From assembly GCA_030512335.1 (NCBI GenBank), contig JAULSU010000006.1, forward strand, positions 3,100,001 to 3,164,000: a DNA stretch of 64,000 nt, in the 5' to 3' direction. The position numbers were made by a program, and so were the translations under genes. This document shows positions 26,528-37,434 of this stretch, piece after piece (the stretch's first letter is position 1; each line of letters opens with the position of its first letter). The notes beneath the pieces are model-generated. The model saw only the letters and a list, made by a program, of their open reading frames with translations, did no database searches and was not told the origin of the DNA. Source of the stretch: Immersiella caudata (Eukaryota; Ascomycota; Sordariomycetes; Sordariales; Lasiosphaeriaceae).

Positions 26528-29371
26528 TTAGGCCAGCGAAGCGGCCACAAGCTTAAGAATCTCATCCGTCTTCTTGTTTGCGTTCTTCGGATGCTTGGCT
26601 ATAGCCTGCCAATGCTCTCCATGGCTCGGATCATTCAACACACACTTCGCTACCAGCTCTTCTCTCTTCTCATTTGTGCCATGCTGTACTAAGAACTTGT
26701 AATACCACGCCCATGTGTCGCCCATATCCCGATCGAGCAAAAGGGCCTTCTCAAACCACGTCTGCGCACGGTCGAGCTTCCGTTCTGTCCACAGCAGGCG
26801 CGCAGCTGTGACAAGGAGGATGGGGTCGTGCTCGACCTTCTTGACAGCCTCGGCGAGAAGAGTCTTCCGCTGGGTACGTGGCTCAAGCTCGAGGATGCGT
26901 TCTGCCCAGAGCAGCCCGCTCTTGGGCATTTGCTGCAGGGCGTTGGCCATGAGGACGCGGGCCTGCGAGAGATTTCCGGCGCGGCGTTCAACGCGGATGA
27001 GCTCGGTCCAGAGCTCGGGGGATTTGGGAACGGCTTGGCGGGCACGGTCGAGGACACTGCGGGCCTTGACGACGTTGCCAGACCGTTCTTCGAGGCGAGA
27101 GTAAAGGAGCCATAAGGGGATGGAGGAGGGGACGGCGCGGACGCCGGTGGCGTAGGCCTCGCGGGCTTCGGTGGGCTTGCCAAGGTCTTCGTAAATTTGA
27201 CCCTTCATCATCCAGAGCTTGGGAGCCGCAGGGAAGAGTTGGAGGGCATCCCGGACGAGGTCCAGCCCTGCCTCGTTGTCGCCCAATTGCCTCTCGAAGG
27301 CGACGCTGCGCATCCACACACGGTCTGTCGGGGCGTTCTGCCGCGCTGTCTTGAGGAGGTCGCGGGCTTGGTCGATGAAGCCGTTGTCGGCTTCGAGCTT
27401 GACAGCCGCCAGCCAGATATCCTCGTTGTCGGGGTTCTGCTTGAAGGCGCGCGCCAGAACACGACGTGCCTCGTTGATCTCGCCGGCTTTCTCCTTTGCA
27501 AGCATGAGCCAGAACACCTCGTGATTCGGGCAAGCTTCGACCGCTTTTTCGAGCGCCCGCCATAGATCGTCTTTGGTCCCATGATTTCTCTCGAGCTCGA
27601 CTGCAGCCATGTAGAGAGTCTTGCTGTTTGGGAAGACCCGCAGAGCGTAGGCGTAGATAGCACGGGCTGTCACGAATCTGTCACGGCCAATGCTTGCCTT
27701 GGCATCCTCCATCCACAATTCCTTGCGGTCATCATCCTCGTCTAAGCTCCATCCCAGAGTCTCTTCGATGATGTTGCTGCAGGTGATGACAGCCCCCTCC
27801 TCTTCGCACTTCTCCGCCTCGGCGATCCACTCCTCTCGCTTCGGCATGGCATTCTGCTTGGCGAGGAACTTGACGGCATTTTTCATGACCGGACGCTTTG
27901 TGCCCTCCCCAAGCTGCTCCTCTAGACGCGCTGCCGCAATCCACAGCTCGTGAGAGTTGGGAAGCTTCTTGACTGCTTTGTTGAGGACCTTGCGCGCATT
28001 TTCCGGCACTTCCAGCCGTGCCAAAGCCAGCCACAAGTCCAGAGACTGAGGGATGAGCTCTGTGGCTCTCGCCAACAGTATCCTCGCATCTTCTACCTTT
28101 TCCTCCAGGTTGACCAGCTCTTTCCACAACGCCTCGGACTCCTTGTTGTAGTCCAGGCCCTTCCTTATGACTTTGCTCTTCGATCGTGGATCTGTTTCCA
28201 GCTTCATAGCCTCAACCCAGAGCTTCACCGAGTGCGGATTCTTGATGACTGCATCGGCAGCGATCTTCTTGGCGTTGGCCATGCTGTTCAGCTGGTTCAC
28301 ATGTATGCTTTCCAGCCAGATATCCTCGCTGTGTGGGCAGTGCTGACACCCCTTCTCAATCAGCGTCCGCGCAGCGCCTGGCTTCCCTGCCGCAATTTCC
28401 AGCCTCGCTGCAGCGATCCAACTGGCCGCCTGCTTGGGGTTCGAGTCCACCGCAGACTTTAGCATCTTCCTGAACTGTTCGATATCCCCTATGCTCTGCT
28501 CGGCGCCCTGCGTGCTCGCCAAAGACGTAAGGTACCCCTTGGGATCGATGCTCGTGGCGCTCCCCGCCGCAACGATCCCACTGCTGTGCGACTCCTGCTC
28601 CAATCTCGCCCTTAGCACCTTGTCTCTTGCCGCGCCAATCTTCGCAAAGTCGGTAACCGTCCCGTCCTTGGTCCCCTCCGTCGCTGTCCCATCATCCGCC
28701 ACCGTAGTCCCAAACTGCCCCGTATCTCTTGCCGCCGCAAGCACACTATCCGGTACCGCATAGAAGCGCTCCATGCGCGCCTGGCGCGCCCTCTTCGTCC
28801 GTCCCGTAAGATCCTTGGGGTCCGGCAAGTTGGCCCACTCCTCATCGGTAACACTTTCCAGCGCGCGCTTCAACCCGGCAAACTGCTGCTGAATCTTCGG
28901 GTTCTTGCGCTCGTATTCCTCGGTCTCGGCTTTCTCTCGTGCTTCCCTGTTCGAAATAAACCGGTTGGTATGCTGTTCACATGATAAACCTCCCCTTCGA
29001 GAACCACCAGAAAATTGAGAAATCACTAACCTCTGCTTCTGCCTCCTCCTCCCCATCTTCTCCTCTACCTTTTGCCAAATCTCGTCGGCCTCCTCGTCGT
29101 CCTTCTCGTAGATGCCGCCTGCGAACAACCCGACTTCGTTGTCTGGATCCTGATATCGGTTCTCATCCTCGTTGTTGTCGTCGTCTTTCGACTCGGTCAA
29201 ACCGAGCTGTGCTGAGCGTTTGGCGACGGCTGCCTTGATTTGGTCCTCGGAGGGGCCTTCGCGCGCAGGGCCCAAGTCTGATCGGGTTGTGAAGCCCGTG
29301 GCACCGCGACCGAGACCGGCGACATAATTTTCGGGCGCCGGCTGGCTGAGGAAGTCTCTTCGGCTAGCCAT
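26528..29371 (-). CDS. prp1: Pre-mRNA splicing factor Prp1/Prp6 (U5 and tri-snRNP)
   Basis: Orthologue of yeast Prp6, S. pombe Prp1 and human PRPF6, a HAT-repeat scaffold that bridges U5 and U4/U6 in the spliceosomal tri-snRNP. The N-terminus (about residues 1-150, with MASRRDFLSQPAPENYVAGL and the YQDPDNEVGLFAGGIYEKDD stretch) matches the PRP1 N-terminal domain. The rest is a long row of HAT repeats with recurring W-x-x-A-A-x-L-E patterns. I start at 29371 because the 60 in-frame codons upstream are unlike the family. Conserved sequence is interrupted by 28 non-conserved codons, and removing an intron at 29030-28947 (GTTAGT...ACAG, 84 bases) restores the family reading QKQREAREKAE. The predicted protein is 919 aa. 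The intron is a multiple of three and has no stop codon, so retention would give an in-frame insertion. Confidence 0.96.
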   Translation of the reverse strand: MASRRDFLSQPAPENYVAGLGRGATGFTTRSDLGPAREGPSEDQIKAAVAKRSAQLGLTESKDDDNNEDENRYQDPDNEVGLFAGGIYEKDDEEADEIWQKVEEKMGRRRQKQRLVISQFSGGSRRGGLSCEQHTNRFISNREAREKAETEEYERKNPKIQQQFAGLKRALESVTDEEWANLPDPKDLTGRTKRARQARMERFYAVPDSVLAAARDTGQFGTTVADDGTATEGTKDGTVTDFAKIGAARDKVLRARLEQESHSSGIVAAGSATSIDPKGYLTSLASTQGAEQSIGDIEQFRKMLKSAVDSNPKQAASWIAAARLEIAAGKPGAARTLIEKGCQHCPHSEDIWLESIHVNQLNSMANAKKIAADAVIKNPHSVKLWVEAMKLETDPRSKSKVIRKGLDYNKESEALWKELVNLEEKVEDARILLARATELIPQSLDLWLALARLEVPENARKVLNKAVKKLPNSHELWIAAARLEEQLGEGTKRPVMKNAVKFLAKQNAMPKREEWIAEAEKCEEEGAVITCSNIIEETLGWSLDEDDDRKELWMEDAKASIGRDRFVTARAIYAYALRVFPNSKTLYMAAVELERNHGTKDDLWRALEKAVEACPNHEVFWLMLAKEKAGEINEARRVLARAFKQNPDNEDIWLAAVKLEADNGFIDQARDLLKTARQNAPTDRVWMRSVAFERQLGDNEAGLDLVRDALQLFPAAPKLWMMKGQIYEDLGKPTEAREAYATGVRAVPSSIPLWLLYSRLEERSGNVVKARSVLDRARQAVPKSPELWTELIRVERRAGNLSQARVLMANALQQMPKSGLLWAERILELEPRTQRKTLLAEAVKKVEHDPILLVTAARLLWTERKLDRAQTWFEKALLLDRDMGDTWAWYYKFLVQHGTNEKREELVAKCVLNDPSHGEHWQAIAKHPKNANKKTDEILKLVAASLA

Positions 29372-30017
29372 GATGGGCGCAGTTCGTTGTGTTTGGCGAA
29401 ACTTGCAGAGTGCTACATTTGGAGGTTGTAGGCAGAAAAGCTTCCTGTCGCGACAAAACTTTGGCGTTGACAGTGAATTATACAGTGCATGACTGTATTG
29501 TGGGGAATGTGGGGCGCCGTCGCAGGAGCGAGACCAGGGTGATCTCGCCAAGTTGATAGGTAGCGATCCGACTCGACCAGCAGAGTTATCATCGCCTCAG
29601 ATGTGAATCACTTTTGTATGACTGGACATGCAAAGCCTTGTGGATGGATAGAAGCTTGGGTTTATTGATCGTCATGGACAGGAACAGTCATCCAATCTTG
29701 TAAATTTTTCTACTTCAACGGCCCATCAAAGCTGGGCGTCGCTGCATGTCCGATATATATTCTTGATCTCTCACAGGCTGTCAGGCTTCAGCGTATGCGA
29801 CTCCAGATCACAAACGCTAATTCGTATTTTAAAACCAAGGCTTCAGGCTCACCATGGAATCCGAAGCCCTATGCCATTTCCTAGAGATACAATCCCCCTT
29901 GACCCAAGTTGATACAGAAAGGGGTATATATAGCAGTTACCAACTGCAACCTAATGATGCTAAGCTCCTTGCCATCCCATACTCCAACCTGTTACCCATC
30001 CTATACTGCCCTCACCC
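29372..30017. other. Intergenic region, prp1 promoter side
   Basis: About 650 bases between the prp1 start and the stop codon of the next minus-strand gene. It must hold the prp1 promoter and the 3' UTR of the dysferlin-domain gene. I see no further gene, repeat or RNA. Confidence 0.6.
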
Positions 30018-31496
30018 TTAATTTGCGACCCCATCCCCATCCCCTTCCCCTTCCACTTTGGGTGCCTTTGCCCCTGACCGATCCAATCCCGGCTGCCACC
30101 CCTCATCCCAGCCATGCCTCTCATCCACCCCACCCTTCGAGTCGCCCTCTGCAACCACCATTTTGACATCGCTCCAGTACTCCAACTTCCTGACCTCCTC
30201 ATCAGCATGCTTGACGGCCTCCGCTAGATTCTTCACCCTCCTCTCCAACTCGTCCCCATTCTCACCATCCCCGCTAACGGCCTTTTTCTTACTCCTCTCC
30301 CACTCCGCCGATGCCTTATCGTACACGTCTGTCAACTGCGATAATAGTGCCCTCCTGGAGGCTTGGAACACAAACACTGTCATGATCTCATGCATGACAT
30401 CTTGTAGCCCCTTCAGCTCGTCCTCAGCGTGCTCTAGGTAGTTCCGCACCGCCTCAATCTTCTCCCTATCGATCCTCGACGCCCTCAACACGACGAGCAA
30501 CTCTTCCACACTCTCAATGTCCTCCGGCACCTCCTCTCCGATCCCTGCCGTACTAAAGCTACTCCCCCTCTTACTGCGTGTCATACTCCCCCCACCCCTA
30601 CTCGGACTCCTGTCCATCCCCGGATCGTCTGTGCTCTTCCTTACCGAAAAGTAATCTGGATTTAGCATCCCCCCCTCCTGCGCGGCATATCCCGCGTTCT
30701 TCTTCACCCTCTTCCGAATCCATGCCCGTCTCCTCACAAACGAGTTCCACCACCTCGCCTTGTGCCACGAGAATTTCTTAGAAAACATGAACGAGTACTC
30801 CCACCCGTCTTCGTCGTCGACGACGCCCTCCTCGTGGTTGATCTTCCATTCGGGCCATGCCCACTCCCAGCTGGGATCGGGGACTTGGGCGTTGGTGATA
30901 TCGGTTGGGCTCGCTTTATGGGCGAAGTTGGTCCATGGCGTGGGGTCTAGGTTGCCAAGGGCTTTGGACGAGAAGAGAGGGACGCCGCAAAGGAACCCGC
31001 CGCGTTGGTTTTCGTAGAGAATGTCGATGGCGGATTCGGGGGATTTCGGCTTCTTGGGCTTTGGATTTGGTACCGGCTTTGGGAGTTGGTCGGGTGTTTC
31101 GGGGCGCTCGGTCACTAGGGGGGTGGGTTCTGTTGGGTTGGGTGGTTAGCTGGCGCTGGATGGGTCAATGTGGGTGTACTCACCCTCGACTTGGACCAAG
31201 GGGCCTTGGGAAACTGTAGATACGGACTGGTCTTGTCGCTGTGCTATGGCGCCGTCCGGGGGTGTCCCAGCATCGCCGTTTTGCTGGCTGTCGTTCGCGG
31301 CGTTGGTGTCTGGCGTTTCTTGATTACGCGAGGGGCCCGCAGCGGAGCCGGCGCGGGATGGAGAGCGAGATTCATCATCCTGTGGCGACGTCGGCGGGGA
31401 CGGGGCGTGGTCGACCAGTTTGATCTCGTGGTCAAAGTCGCTGTCTTTCGGCGGAGGGACGCGGCGCGACGACCGATGGTGTTTGACGCGGGGCAT
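30018..31496 (-). CDS. Dysferlin-domain protein, Spo73/Mug65-like
   Basis: Two exons, 31496-31184 and 31129-30018, with a 54-base intron (GTGAGT...ACAG), encode about 474 aa. The N-terminal 110 residues are charged and low in complexity. The central part carries the two halves of a dysferlin domain. The first half is NQRGGFLCGVPLFSSKALGN and the nearby PTPWTNF. The second is WEWAWPEWKINHEEGVVDDE followed by WEYSFMFSKKFSWHKARWWN and a basic RRRAWIRKR tail. Trp and Arg richness is typical of DysFN/DysFC. The C-terminal part looks like a coiled coil ending in a charged tail. Related fungal proteins are peroxisomal Pex23/Pex24-type membrane proteins and the sporulation proteins Spo73 and Mug65. 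This one lacks the membrane segments of the peroxins, which favours the Spo73/Mug65 type. An in-frame ATG at 31535 would add 13 residues. Confidence 0.82.
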
Positions 31497-32701
31497 GGCT
31501 AGGAGCTGTTCGGGGGACACCACCGGCACAAGCAATTCATCTTGTGGCCGGGCGAATTCGGGACTGAGAGCCTTGCGATGCTATTTAGGGATGCATTTGG
31601 CAGTGAAGATGTGAGTTGTTGATGTTGGACTCCCAAGCACTGCGACGAGCGCGCTCACGTTGCGAGCCCGGGCGCAGCTGTCTCCTCCCTGATGGCCAGG
31701 CGTCTTGTGACCGCGTGTTTCAAATGTCTCTCGTGAGATGGTGATGCGGTTCCTTTCCACGCAATCGAGAGAGTTGGAGAGCGGATACCCACTGTCGATC
31801 CTCGGCGCAGGCGCCTCCTTGTAGGATCAGTTCCGATATCAGGGTCCGTCGAGAGTAGAATGGTGGCCAGTCGGTGACCCCAGCGTTGCTGGCCAAAGTT
31901 GGTGCAGCTGCGTCATGATGTAATCTTGTGGGACTTGCTTGGCACGCCCCAGCGGCACCCGCTCATGCACAGACCCGAGGAATTGGCCCTGGAAGCCTTT
32001 AAGATACTGAATCATGGGTTCAACGGCTCCGGCGAACTGAAATAGTCTCGCTCGATGATGGGATCTGGATATCAAAATAGATAGAGAAGAGGGAACTATG
32101 GGCCTGGGCAACGTCCGCCGCACCACTCACGGCGCCTGGACCCTGATAGGGCATTACACGTCGGCATGAAGAGCCCGAAACGGCGGGAAGCCCAATAAAT
32201 CAAGGGAAGAAGATCGAATCTCCTCAAATCAACCCAAGCACCCCCTAGATTGGCGAGCAACGAAGTCACACACCGCATTGAAGTGCTGTTTCGCTCAAGA
32301 AAACACCACACAATGGAAAGCAGTCCTGCTGGGCGCTGCTTGACACGGTTGCAGCAGCTGGGGTCCACCTGTCGACATCTCGTTGGCAACCCCGCGTCCT
32401 ACGTCATGCTTGTGAAAGCCAAAGAAAGCTCCAGGCCCAAACCACCTCAAGCAGGGCGAATGAGACGGAAGCAGGTAGCTTCCCCCCTACCGCCGAGCCA
32501 CGCGGGTATGTAACTCAGGTAGTCAGAGCCCAATGGGCAAATAAAACCACCCATCCCACCACCTTTCCTTCACCTTTGCCAACCACTGCTTCTTGAATCT
32601 ACTTCACGCAACACCACCCGTAGAACAATCCAAATCCAACTTGCGATCAACCCGACAACAAAAACAAACCCATTCGAACTACCTACTTCAACTACGTCAC
32701 C
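31497..32701. other. Divergent intergenic region, about 1.2 kb
   Basis: It separates the starts of the dysferlin-domain gene (leftward) and the small membrane/helical protein gene (rightward), so it should contain both promoters. No coding frame with family features, RNA gene or repeat is visible. Confidence 0.6.
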
Positions 32702-33200
32702 ATGCCCCGATCTCGCGCTCCCATCCTCATCGCGACCGCCGCCGCAGGTGGTGCCGGATACTACCTCTACTCCGCCGGCGGCTCGCCGAAGGTCGCGCAG
32801 AAGGAGTTCGAGAGTTCGTTCTCCGTTTCCTCCTTCCATTCTCTTACCCCTTAACTGACATCTCACCACCAGGCGACGCCCACAAAGCCGCCGCCAAAAT
32901 CCGCGGCGAAATCCCGTCCAAGCCTCACACGGACGCCACCCGCGAGGGAGCAAAGCTCGGAGCTAAAATCGACTCTGCCGTATGTTTTCTTCTATCCCCC
33001 CGATACTGGTATGGGTGCTGATGTATAAACAGATTTCCGCCGCCGACAAGGAGCTTTCCAAGGCGAAGCACGAGACGGAGTCGTATGCCAAGTCTGCCAA
33101 AGCGGAGACGCTCAAGAAGATTGACGAGATAGACCGCAAGGTCGAGGAGAAGGCGGCTGCGTCGAAAGGGTACTTGTCTTCCTGGTTCGGGAGCAAGTAA
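32702..33200 (+). CDS. Small membrane-anchored helical protein (calcofluor-hypersensitivity type)
   Basis: Three exons, 32702-32813, 32873-32979 and 33033-33200, give 128 aa. The first intron is 59 bases with an unusual GTTCGT donor and a good CTGAC branch site. The second is 53 bases (GTATGT...CAG). The N-terminus has a basic start, then a small-residue hydrophobic helix with glycine spacing (AAAGGAGYYLYSAGG), probably one membrane segment. The remaining 95 residues are Ala/Lys/Glu-rich amphipathic helix, likely coiled coil, ending in WFGSK. Short fungal proteins of this shape are often annotated as 'calcofluor white hypersensitive protein'. I place it there from overall resemblance only. 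Its molecular function is unknown. Mitochondrial or ER membrane location is possible but not shown. Confidence 0.8.
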
Positions 33201-34097
33201 ATTGGTAGAGGGCTACGGAGAGAGGGGGTTGTAATGATGAGCTAGGGCTTTCTTATTCATGATGGGGATGGGGAGTTTATATTCGCAGTGCTGTCTCTCT
33301 TTTCATACCAAGAACTAGTATCTCAATCGGGAGAGGGGCATCTCTCTAGGATAGGGGCCACCATGGGTTGCCGACAAGATTATTGTGCATAGGAGGTAGG
33401 GTTCGTATGACGGGCGAAAATTGAAGTTGAAGGGGTTCTAGTTCTGCTCCTTCTTGCACTGGGTGACTTGGGTCGTCTTGTGATCCACAACCATCTCACA
33501 AAGTCCATCAACACAGCATATGTCAACACCGTTCGAAGTTGGGGAGGACAGTCCCATCCCATGACACTAACTTCTGAACTCAGTACCAATGCACAGCTCG
33601 CCTCTCCAAACGATGCATCGCAACAAACCCCATCGCCGTCTACTTGCAATATCGCTCCCAATACGCTCGTACGCTTGCTTCGCCAGCCACCATACGCCTG
33701 CCGTCTATAGGTAACTCTTCCTCATCCATAATGTACCATCGGGTATTCCAACAAAGGCTAAGAAATCACGCAGCTCGCGAAAATATCTATAATGCTCTTC
33801 CTCGCTCCGCCCTCTTCCATTCCTTTCTCCGTCTCGTGTCACTTTCCCTGTGGAAATGTGTATTCTCTTCCCTCCGCTTCAACGGTCACTGTCCTGGCTA
33901 ACAGTGAAGAGGACTAATGATGTTGTGTTTGTTTGCATGCATTTGGCGAAGTTTATAGAGGCCTGCTTCTGTCGAACTTTTTGTCGGAGCGCTCTGTACC
34001 GCCGATTCCAAATAGTTCGAAAGAAGAAAGCGAGCTCCGTGGACCTCAACAAGCGTAATAACGGTATATATGGTGAATGTTGCGAAGTGCCGCTGCT
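33201..34097. other. Convergent intergenic region, about 0.9 kb
   Basis: It lies between the stop codons of the small helical protein gene and snf1, so it should hold two 3' UTRs. I see no gene, RNA or notable repeat. Confidence 0.65.
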
Positions 34098-36484
34098 CTA
34101 GTCCGCGTCGGCGAGCTGCATGATAAGCCGCGCAGCCAGATCGAGGAACGGAAAGGGGCTCGTAACTTCCTTATCCTCGAGGAGTCGGCCGTTAGGGGTC
34201 TCGTAGCCGTCCACCTTGAAGTCCACTAGGTATACCCCGTGCTCCATTTCGTATATTTGAATCTCCATCCGCATGGCAACCACCTGTGTCTCACGGCTGC
34301 CATCGCGCGGCGACACGTAAACGTTATCTCCGAAGTCGCTCAGCCCTGACGCAACCGAGTGCTTCTTGAGTGCTAGGGTGTGTTAGCTTTCCATTGATGA
34401 ACACGGCAGGGGGACACCACGTACTCTCCGTTGTCCAGCGGATCTTGATGTGCCATGGGTCTGCTGGTAACCTGTACACCTTGGTTGGATCGATGCTGGA
34501 GGTTGAGTTGTGCTTGCGAGATCGAAGTGACCCTTCATACTCGCCATCCTCCCCGTCGTCGTCATGTACCTTATCGTAGTCCTCGTCGGCAATCCACCCA
34601 GCTCCGAGCTTAGCTAGAGCCTTGTAGATGCAGACGAGGGCCTCCCAAGGTGCGTTCCTCGATCGGATACCAAACTGCCACCGAACCGGTTTGGTCTTCT
34701 TTGGAGGATTCACAGGGGTGAGACCTTGTGGTCTCTTGTTTGCCTCATCCAGGCGAAGCTGGCTCCGGGAATGAGGCTTAAGTCGGCGTAGGGTCTCTTC
34801 CTGCTCAGCTTGGCTACGAGGTTGAGTCAAGGGCTCCAAAGAAGAGAGCGATGTGTCGGCAATCTCAACACCAGACGCTTTCGCTTTCTCACGTTCCATG
34901 AACACCCTGTGGTACGCCGGCAAACTGCTGGGTAGAACGCCAACCTTGCTGATGTAAGGTTTCACCGATGCTGTCGTGCTTGTCGAAGCGATTGACCTGG
35001 CTGAGGACATATTTGGGTCTAGCATTGGGCTAGCGCTCGACTCGTCGGTTCCTGTCGTAAGATTTACGAGTTCTTCTGCCAGCTTAGCACCTTGATCGTC
35101 TTCTGTTGTTGGAGAGGCTCCAAATGGATTGTCCGAGCCCAGGTTTGCTTCACGGTTGTCAGGTTGGTTGCCTGCTGAGAACCACTCGAAAGCTAGGGAC
35201 ATTGCGGGCGGAGGAAGCTCGAGGCTTCAAACAATGATTAGAGAACGGAGATGGAGAAGACTTACGGTTGTTCTGCATGAGTTTGTTTTCACGCACGATC
35301 ATGTATGCGTCCTTGATGGCCGAAGGCTCATCAGCCTCGAGGGCTTCTTGCACGTCCCTCTTTCCGTAGCCCATTGTTTTACTAATCTTCTCGGTGACCT
35401 CGTTGTGGAGCTTCTCCTGCACTTGCCGCGGGGCCTGGGGGGCAATATCGCTGACTTTGATCGCCTTGTTCAAATCGACGCCTGTGTTCATGAACTCCTC
35501 GACGGGTGGGTGGAGATAAGCCGGCAGGTCTTTGAGAAACCAGGGGTCCTGTCGGATCTCTTCGATCGTAGCACGCTGCACCGGGTTGACGACTAGCATC
35601 TTTTTGATCAGGGCAGATGCGCCGGGACTCATCCATGTTGGCACCATGTAGCTGCCGCGCGCAATCTTCGCGAAGAGGCTGGGGATATGTTCGTCGTCGA
35701 AAGGCAGGCGACCCACCAGTAAGACGTAGAGGATAACTCCGCAGCTCCACACATCGACCTCGGGACCGGCGTACAGCTTTCCGCCGATCACCTCGGGGGC
35801 CGCGTAGTTGGGGGAGCCGCAGCTGGTCTTGAGGAAGTTTCCGTCGCTCATAATGTTGCTCAGGCCGAAGTCGGCGACCTTGACGTTGAGGTTCTCGTCG
35901 AGCAGTAGGTTCTCAGGCTTGAGGTCGCGGTGGACGATCTTATGGCGGTGGCAGTACTCGACGGCGCACAGCATCTGTTGGAAGAAGCGGCGGGCCTCGT
36001 TCTCCTTCATCTTGCCGTGCTGGACGATGTAGTCGAACAGCTCGCCGCCGGCGTACTCGAGCACCATTATGATCTCGGCGGGGGTCTTGATAACGGTGAA
36101 CAGCTTGATGATATGCGGGTGGCGCAGCAGCTGCAGGTACTCGATCTCGCGCTCGACGCGGCCCTGCATGTCGCGGCTGATGAGCTTCTTGCGGGGGATG
36201 ATCTTGAGGGCGACGCGCTGGCCGGTGCCACGGTGGACGGCTAGCTTGACCTTGCCGAAGGAGCCCTCCCCGAGCGTCTTGACGATGTTGTAGGCGCCGA
36301 TGCGCTGTTCGGTGCGCATCTTGTCGCGCAGGGGAGCAGCCCCCTCGGGGGCGCCTGTGCCGCCCATGACGGCGGCGTTCATAGAGCCGGAGTGGTAGCC
36401 TGCCCCGCCCGACCGCTTGTTTCGCCGGATCTGCGACGGCGACAGCGAGATGGATAGCTCCTCGTCGTCGTACGCCTGGGCCAT
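34098..36484 (-). CDS. snf1: Snf1/AMPK catalytic alpha subunit (Ser/Thr kinase)
   Basis: Catalytic subunit of the Snf1/AMP-activated kinase, which relieves carbon catabolite repression and adjusts metabolism to low energy. Three exons (36484-35266, 35192-34425, 34372-34098; introns of 73 and 52 bases) encode 753 aa. The kinase domain spans about residues 64-315. It has the Gly loop GEGSFG (72-77), the ATP-binding Lys94 in VALK, the HRD catalytic Asp187, the DFG Asp205, the activation-loop Thr220 in FLKTSCGSP (the site phosphorylated by upstream kinases in this family), and APE at 229-231. A UBA-like autoinhibitory segment follows (about 360-405). The C-terminal regulatory domain contains RWQFGIRSRNAPWE and WHIKIRW and ends with AARLIMQLADAD, as in fungal Snf1. 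The first intron's acceptor is the only one I found that keeps the frame. A 5' start at 36484 gives the usual short N-terminal extension. Confidence 0.97.
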
Positions 36485-37434
36485 GGTGTCGCGCTGTGCT
36501 CGAGCCCGAGCAGGAGGGATGTCGTCTGGATGGCGTAGGGTCGCTGTGGGGAAGAGAGGGGCCAGCTAGGGGTCCGACTGCGGGATACGTCAGTTCAACT
36601 CACGCGGCTCGGGCACAACGGCGAGGGGCTCCGGCACCACTGTCGCTGCAACTGGCCAGTCATTTACGAGCACCTGACACTTGGCAGCCCGCTAGCCAAT
36701 GGAGCGCGGTCCTCTCCGGCCGCTCAAAGCTTCGAAGCTCCGTCACGCCCTGTGCAAATGATATTTTATTTTCCCTCTGCCGATTGTCTTTCTGTTCCTC
36801 CAGGTCTTCCGTCCGCACGAATTCTCCTTCTTCGCTCTCGCGGCTCGAAATATGAGCTGGTCATCCCACCCGCCCTTTTTCAGTCCCCGCGATCGGCCCC
36901 AGGGCGCTGGTGGAGCGACAAGCATGTATCCCTGCTGGGTTCACGATCCACCGATACCCTAACAGTAACCGACGCCTAGCCGGCCCGGTGAGAGAGCCGG
37001 GAGCCGGGCAAGGACACCCAGTTGCGCAGGAAGTGCTCAATGCAACCCAAGGCTTGTCCAACGCTTGCATGTGTTCTGGCGGTGTCGACGCAGAGCCTCA
37101 CGTGCAGCATTAGTTTTGAGACAGCGCAAACCAGGATATTGACAGGTCGACTTCACAATTGTCGGAGGTCGGAGGTGAAACCTGTCAGGCTTTAGCCCCA
37201 TTGCTCGTAGGCTCTCAAAGGTCTAGCATAACTCGTGACCCCATAGCAAGACATTTGCCATGCAGGTTCGGTTAGCTTGTAGAAGTAGTGTGGTCTGGAC
37301 TTGAGCTGTCTAAGGGTCTAAAGTGCTGCGCAATTGTCAGGGTCTCCAAGGTTCCTCTGAAAAGAGCAAGGTAGCCGGTTCATGTAGTGGTACAGTATTA
37401 TACATCTTAGTGGACGTTTCTTCGCTCATTGGGG
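36485..37434. other. snf1 upstream region, about 0.95 kb
   Basis: It contains the snf1 promoter and 5' UTR and, at its far end, the 3' UTR of the next minus-strand gene. I see no supported gene or RNA. Confidence 0.6.
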
